A program made the translations under genes and the position numbers. The notes beneath the pieces were generated by a model. The model was not told the origin of the DNA, searched no databases, and saw only the letters and a program-made list of their open reading frames with translations. This document shows, in pieces, positions 61,101 through 64,000 of a stretch of DNA of 64,000 nucleotides. The stretch's first letter is position 1. The number at the start of each line of letters is the position of its first letter. Origin of the DNA: Longimycelium tulufanense (GTDB lineage Bacteria > Actinomycetota > Actinomycetes > Mycobacteriales > Pseudonocardiaceae); assembly GCF_014645795.1 (NCBI RefSeq), contig NZ_BMMK01000003.1, positions 82,367 to 146,366 of the forward strand, in the 5' to 3' direction.

Positions 61101-63657
61101 CGCGGGCTGCACGTTCGTGGTCGCCGAGCGAGCGGGTTCGTGCGTGGTCTCCTCCGCGGTGAGCTTCGAAGCGCTGGGCAGCGCGCTGCGCGGGCTCGCG
61201 GAGCTGGCGAGCGGCGAGGACGCCATCCACGCCGACATCTATCTGGCCTGGGAGAAGCAGCCGGAGGACTTCGACGCGATGGCGGCCGCGCTGCACGAGG
61301 TCGTCAGCGCGCACCGGCTGCCGAACCAGGTCCGCAGGCTCACCGCCACCGTCGCGGGCAGCGGCGGCGCGGTGATGCACCACCACTTCACGTTCCGCCC
61401 GTCGACCACCGGGATGACCGAGGAGCGGCTGATTCGCGGCCTGCACCCGTTCATCGCGCAGCGGATGCGGCTGGAGCGGCTGCGCAAGTTCGACCTCACC
61501 AGGCTGCCGTCGTCGGACGAGGAGGTCTACCTCTTCCAGTGCGTGGCGCGGGAGAACCCGTCGGACGAGCGGCTCGTCGCGTTCGCACAGGTGCGTGACC
61601 TGACCGAGCTGCGCGAGAACGACGGCAGGCTGGTCGCACTGCCGACGGCCGAGGACACCATCGCCACCTGCCTCGACTCGATCCGCCGCGCGCAGTCGCG
61701 GCGACCGTCGAAGAAACGCTTCAACACCAACCAGATCGTGGTCTACGTCTGGCCGCCGAGCGAGATCACCCGCGCCGAGCTGGAGACGATCGCCGCGCGC
61801 GTGCTGCCGACGACCGCGGGCGCCGGGCTGGAGGAGATCCTGTTCATCGCGCGGCAGCGCGACCGGAGGACCGGCGAGCTGGCCAAGATCGCCGTGCGCA
61901 TCTCCTTCGACGCCACCGGCGGCACCGAGCTGACCGTCGGCGAGCCGTCGGACGAGCCGGTCGAGCCGCTCGACGACTACCGGCTGAAGGTGCTGCGCGC
62001 GAGCAGCCGCAACACGGTGTACCCGTACGAGCTGACCGGCCTGCTCGGCGACTTCGTCGAGCACGACCTCGACGACGACCACGCGCTGGTGCCGGTCGAC
62101 CGGCCGAAGGGGCACAACACCGCGGCGATCGTCGCGGGCGTGGTCACCACGCCGACCCGGCGGCACCCGCAGGGCGTCACCAGGGTCGTGCTGCTCGGCG
62201 ACCCGACGAAGTCGCTCGGCGCGCTGTCGGAGCCGGAATGCCGCCGCGTGATCGCCGCCCTGGACCTGGCCGAGCGGATGCGGGTGCCGCTGGAGTGGTA
62301 CGCGCTGTCCGCCGGCGCCCGGATCTCCATGGAGTCCGGCACCGAGAACATGGACTGGGTGGCCGCGGCACTCAAGCGGATCGTCGAGTTCACCCAGGAC
62401 GGCGGCGAGATCAACATCGTGGTCGCGGGCATCAACGTCGGCGCGCAGCCGTACTGGAACGCCGAGGCGACGATGCTCATGCACACCAGGGGCATCCTGG
62501 TGATGACGCCGGACTCGACGATGGTGCTCACCGGCAAGCAGTCGCTCGACTTCTCCGGGGGCGTGTCGGCCGAGGACAACTTCGGCATCGGCGGCTACGA
62601 CCGGGTGATGGGGCCGAACGGGCAGGCGCAGTACTGGGCGCCAAACCTCGCGGCGGCCCGCGACGTGCTGATGGCGCACTACGACCACACGTACGTCGCA
62701 CCCGGTGAAAAGGCGCCGCGTCGGGCGAAGACGACCGACCCCGTCGACCGCGACATCTCCGACTTCCCGCATGCCGTGGTGGGCAACGACTTCACCACCG
62801 TCGGCGAGATCTTCTCCGCCGAGGCCAACCCGGACCGCAAGAAGCCGTTCGACATCCGGACCGTGATGCGGGCACTCTCCGATCAGGACCATCCGGTGCT
62901 GGAACGCTGGGCGGGTATGGCCGACGCGGACACCGCCGTGGTGCAGGACGTACACATCGGAGGGTGGCCGGTGTGCCTGCTCGGCATCGAGTCACGAGCG
63001 GTGCCGCGGCGCGGCTTCCCACCCACCGACGGCCCGGACACCTACACCGCGGGCACGCTGTTCCCGCAGTCGTCGAAGAAGGCCGCGCGGGCGATCAACG
63101 CGGCCAGCGGCAACCGGCCGCTGGTGGTGCTGGCGAACCTGTCCGGGTTCGACGGTTCCCCTGAGTCGATGCGCAAGCTGCAGCTGGAGTACGGCGCCGA
63201 GATCGGCCGCGCGATCGTGAACTTCCGCGGGCCCATTGTGTTCTGCGTGATCTCGCGGTACCACGGCGGCGCGTTCGTGGTGTTCTCGAAGGCGCTGAAC
63301 CCGAACATGACCGTGCTCGCGCTGGAAGGCTCGTTTGCCTCGGTGCTCGGCGGCGCCCCCGCCGCCGCGGTGGTGTTCTCCGGCGACGTCAACGCCCGCA
63401 CCGCGGCCGACCCGCGCGTGCGGGACCTGGAGGCCCGCGTCGCGACGGCCTCCGGCACCGACCGCGCCGCGTTGACCGCGGGGCTCGTCGAGCTCCGCTC
63501 GTCGGTCCGCGCGGAGAAGCTTGGCGAGGTGGCCACGGAGTTCGACCGCGTGCACGACATCCAGCGCGCCGTCGAGGTCGGCTCCGTCGACGCCGTCATC
63601 CGCGCCGCCGAACTCCGCCCGCGCATCGTCGAGGCCATCGAGTCCCATCTGCGTTAG
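58198..63657 (+). CDS. Single-chain acetyl-CoA carboxylase (biotin carboxylase - BCCP - carboxyltransferase)
   Basis: 1819 residues. A biotin carboxylase domain (1-450, GGGGRGIRV near 166, EVNTRLQVEHPITE near 300) is followed by a biotinyl domain with the acceptor Lys at about 621 (ESMKMET), an ACC central-like region, and a carboxyltransferase domain (about 1250-1780, with SGARISMESGTENMDWV and FRGPIVFCVISRYHGGAFVV). It carboxylates acetyl-CoA or a related acyl-CoA to feed fatty acid or polyketide synthesis. The start is GTG with an AGGAGGGG site. Most bacteria split these domains; single-chain forms occur in some actinomycetes. Confidence 0.93.
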   Translation: MFSRIVIVNRGEAAMRLINAVRDLAAETATPIETVALHTDVDRTATFVREADIAYDLGPASARPYLDLKALERALVETGADAAWVGWGFVAEDPAFAELCEKAGVTFVGPSAEAMRKLGDKIGAKLIAEEVGVPVAPWSRGAVETLDAALAAAAEIGYPLMLKATAGGGGRGIRVITNEAELADAYERTSQEAARAFGSGIVFLERLVTGARHVEVQVIADGEGTAWALGVRDCSVQRRNQKVIEESASPVLSPVQTAELKASAERLAVAVGYRGAATVEFLYHPGEKLFAFLEVNTRLQVEHPITECTTGFDLVKAQLRVAAGGRLEGEPPVERGHAIEARLNAEDPDRDFAPSPGRIVRLDLPTGPGIRVDTGVSEGDTIPADFDSMIAKIIAYGRDRDEALGRLRRAMAQTTVVIEGGATNKSFVLDLLDQPEVIDASADTGWIDRVRGEGRLVSHRHSAVALAAAAIEAYEEEERVERQRLLSTAFGGRPQVQHRSGRPLDLKLRGVAYRVRVARVGAHRFRVGVEAGGDVRTADVELDRFDRHTGQIVVNGTRYRLLTGTHGPIHLVEVDGVTHRVSRDEGGVVRSPMPALVVATPLEVGAEVEAGAPVLVLESMKMETVLRAPFQARLKECVVSVGSQVETGAPLLRLEPLADAGAEGTSAVESVELDLPAAPGEIPARERATRGQEDLRSLLLGFDVDPHDERRVLDDYLAARRAATEDGHRPLAEELELVDVFADLAELSRNRPAGEDGGGDGHVHSAREYFHTYLQSLDVERAGLPAAFQAKLAKALGHYGVTELERSPELEAAVFRIFLAQQRASADATVVTTLLRAWLREPPPDETLREPAGLALERLVAATQVRFPVVSDLARGVVFAWFGQPLLRRNRARVYANVRKHLRHLDAHPDAPDRAERIAEMVRSTEPLVRLLGQRLVRDDLDNAIMLEVLTRRYYGNKGLTGVRTSEVAGCTFVVAERAGSCVVSSAVSFEALGSALRGLAELASGEDAIHADIYLAWEKQPEDFDAMAAALHEVVSAHRLPNQVRRLTATVAGSGGAVMHHHFTFRPSTTGMTEERLIRGLHPFIAQRMRLERLRKFDLTRLPSSDEEVYLFQCVARENPSDERLVAFAQVRDLTELRENDGRLVALPTAEDTIATCLDSIRRAQSRRPSKKRFNTNQIVVYVWPPSEITRAELETIAARVLPTTAGAGLEEILFIARQRDRRTGELAKIAVRISFDATGGTELTVGEPSDEPVEPLDDYRLKVLRASSRNTVYPYELTGLLGDFVEHDLDDDHALVPVDRPKGHNTAAIVAGVVTTPTRRHPQGVTRVVLLGDPTKSLGALSEPECRRVIAALDLAERMRVPLEWYALSAGARISMESGTENMDWVAAALKRIVEFTQDGGEINIVVAGINVGAQPYWNAEATMLMHTRGILVMTPDSTMVLTGKQSLDFSGGVSAEDNFGIGGYDRVMGPNGQAQYWAPNLAAARDVLMAHYDHTYVAPGEKAPRRAKTTDPVDRDISDFPHAVVGNDFTTVGEIFSAEANPDRKKPFDIRTVMRALSDQDHPVLERWAGMADADTAVVQDVHIGGWPVCLLGIESRAVPRRGFPPTDGPDTYTAGTLFPQSSKKAARAINAASGNRPLVVLANLSGFDGSPESMRKLQLEYGAEIGRAIVNFRGPIVFCVISRYHGGAFVVFSKALNPNMTVLALEGSFASVLGGAPAAAVVFSGDVNARTAADPRVRDLEARVATASGTDRAALTAGLVELRSSVRAEKLGEVATEFDRVHDIQRAVEVGSVDAVIRAAELRPRIVEAIESHLR

Positions 63658-63779
63658 CCCCAGACCCACCCGCCGTCCAAAGCAACCACCGCACGCCGCC
63701 GACGTTGCGCGCACAGCACCGCAGCGCACCCACCTCGCGGCCACCGAAAGCACCCAGTGCTTGCTCCAGCCCACACGAA

Positions 63780-64000
63780 CGGGGTCCGGGGCAGAGCCCC
63801 GGGTGGCCGTGGGGGTCTGGGGGCGCGGCCCCCAATAATCCGAAGCGACCCGGTCCGCGCCTTCCGCGGACACAGGTCGCCCGAGTGGAGCTGAGGGGAC
63901 GTTACTCGAACACCGGCGACCGCGACGGGGGTCCGGGGGCGTGCCCCCGGCTGGGGTATGGGGGCTCGGCCCCACAAAACACAACGGGCGGCGGGGGGGG
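63780..64000. repeat. Hairpin-rich repeat, copy 2, with terminator-like stems
   Basis: Positions 63902-63994 repeat 2590-2682. Upstream lie further stems, GGGGCAGAGCCCC and GGGGGCGCGGCCCCC (about 63788-63834), which probably terminate the carboxylase transcript. The last eight bases are all G at the window edge. Confidence 0.75.

Noticed and set aside
58306..62955. 1549-codon minus-strand ORF
   Set aside because: It is antisense to the acetyl-CoA carboxylase gene and is explained by GC-rich third positions; it is His/Arg/Ala-rich with no domain.

Overview
The window comes from a high-GC actinomycete, most likely a member of the Pseudonocardiales. The evidence is the dense GC-rich coding, GTG starts, a SARP regulator, an nSTAND-WD40 regulator, and a single-chain acetyl-CoA carboxylase. 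The genus cannot be fixed from sequence alone. The window reads as core chromosome on both sides of two tandem genomic islands that sit at the 3' end of one tRNA-Ala(GGC) gene.

Left flank (1-2.7 kb): the end of a TetR-type regulator, then a divergent SDR oxidoreductase / TetR pair with two double palindromic operators between them, then a hairpin-rich repeat that recurs at the right end of the window. A 43-bp copy of the tRNA-Ala 3' half at 2723-2765 marks the first island junction.

Island A (about 2.7-29.2 kb) carries two biosynthetic loci. The first is a lasso peptide cluster (3.3-7.8 kb) in the order precursor, cyclase, RRE protein, leader peptidase, ABC exporter. A SARP regulator and a giant HTH-nSTAND-WD40 protein follow it. 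The second is a phosphonate operon read leftwards (24.4 to 14.3 kb): a HepD/MPnS-type iron dioxygenase, PEP mutase, phosphonopyruvate decarboxylase, a 29-codon small ORF, an iron-type alcohol dehydrogenase, a PhpE-like 2-hydroxyacid dehydrogenase, an aminotransferase and an FAD/Fe-S oxidoreductase, with a TauE-type exporter converging on its end. Several of its genes overlap as ATGA, TGATG or GTGA. The inferred route is PEP to phosphonopyruvate to phosphonoacetaldehyde to 2-hydroxyethylphosphonate to a one-carbon phosphonate. An ATP-grasp ligase and an MFS exporter follow (25.4-28.0 kb), then ISL3 and serine-recombinase remnants and a second tRNA-Ala fragment at 29.2 kb.

Island B (29.2-43.1 kb) holds a three-Cys-motif protein with its TcmP partner, a PD-(D/E)XK-like protein, a rifampicin monooxygenase gene with a rifamycin-associated element upstream, an HTH protein behind paired palindromes, and many broken genes (IS1380, IS630, Mrr-like nuclease, SNF2 helicase, glycosyltransferase). 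The intact tRNA-Ala lies at 43102-43174. Neither island keeps an intact integrase; only tails of tyrosine-recombinase genes remain beside two of the att copies.

Right flank (43.3-64.0 kb) is ordinary chromosome: PaaK-type CoA ligase, DsbA-like thiol oxidoreductase, GNAT acetyltransferase, VIT1/CCC1 transporter, a secreted S1 protease, an MFS-LysR-LysR operon, HrpB helicase with a DUF523 protein, an Mrr-like protein, an IS3 remnant and a 1819-residue acetyl-CoA carboxylase. All calls rest on reading the sequence; no database search was possible.
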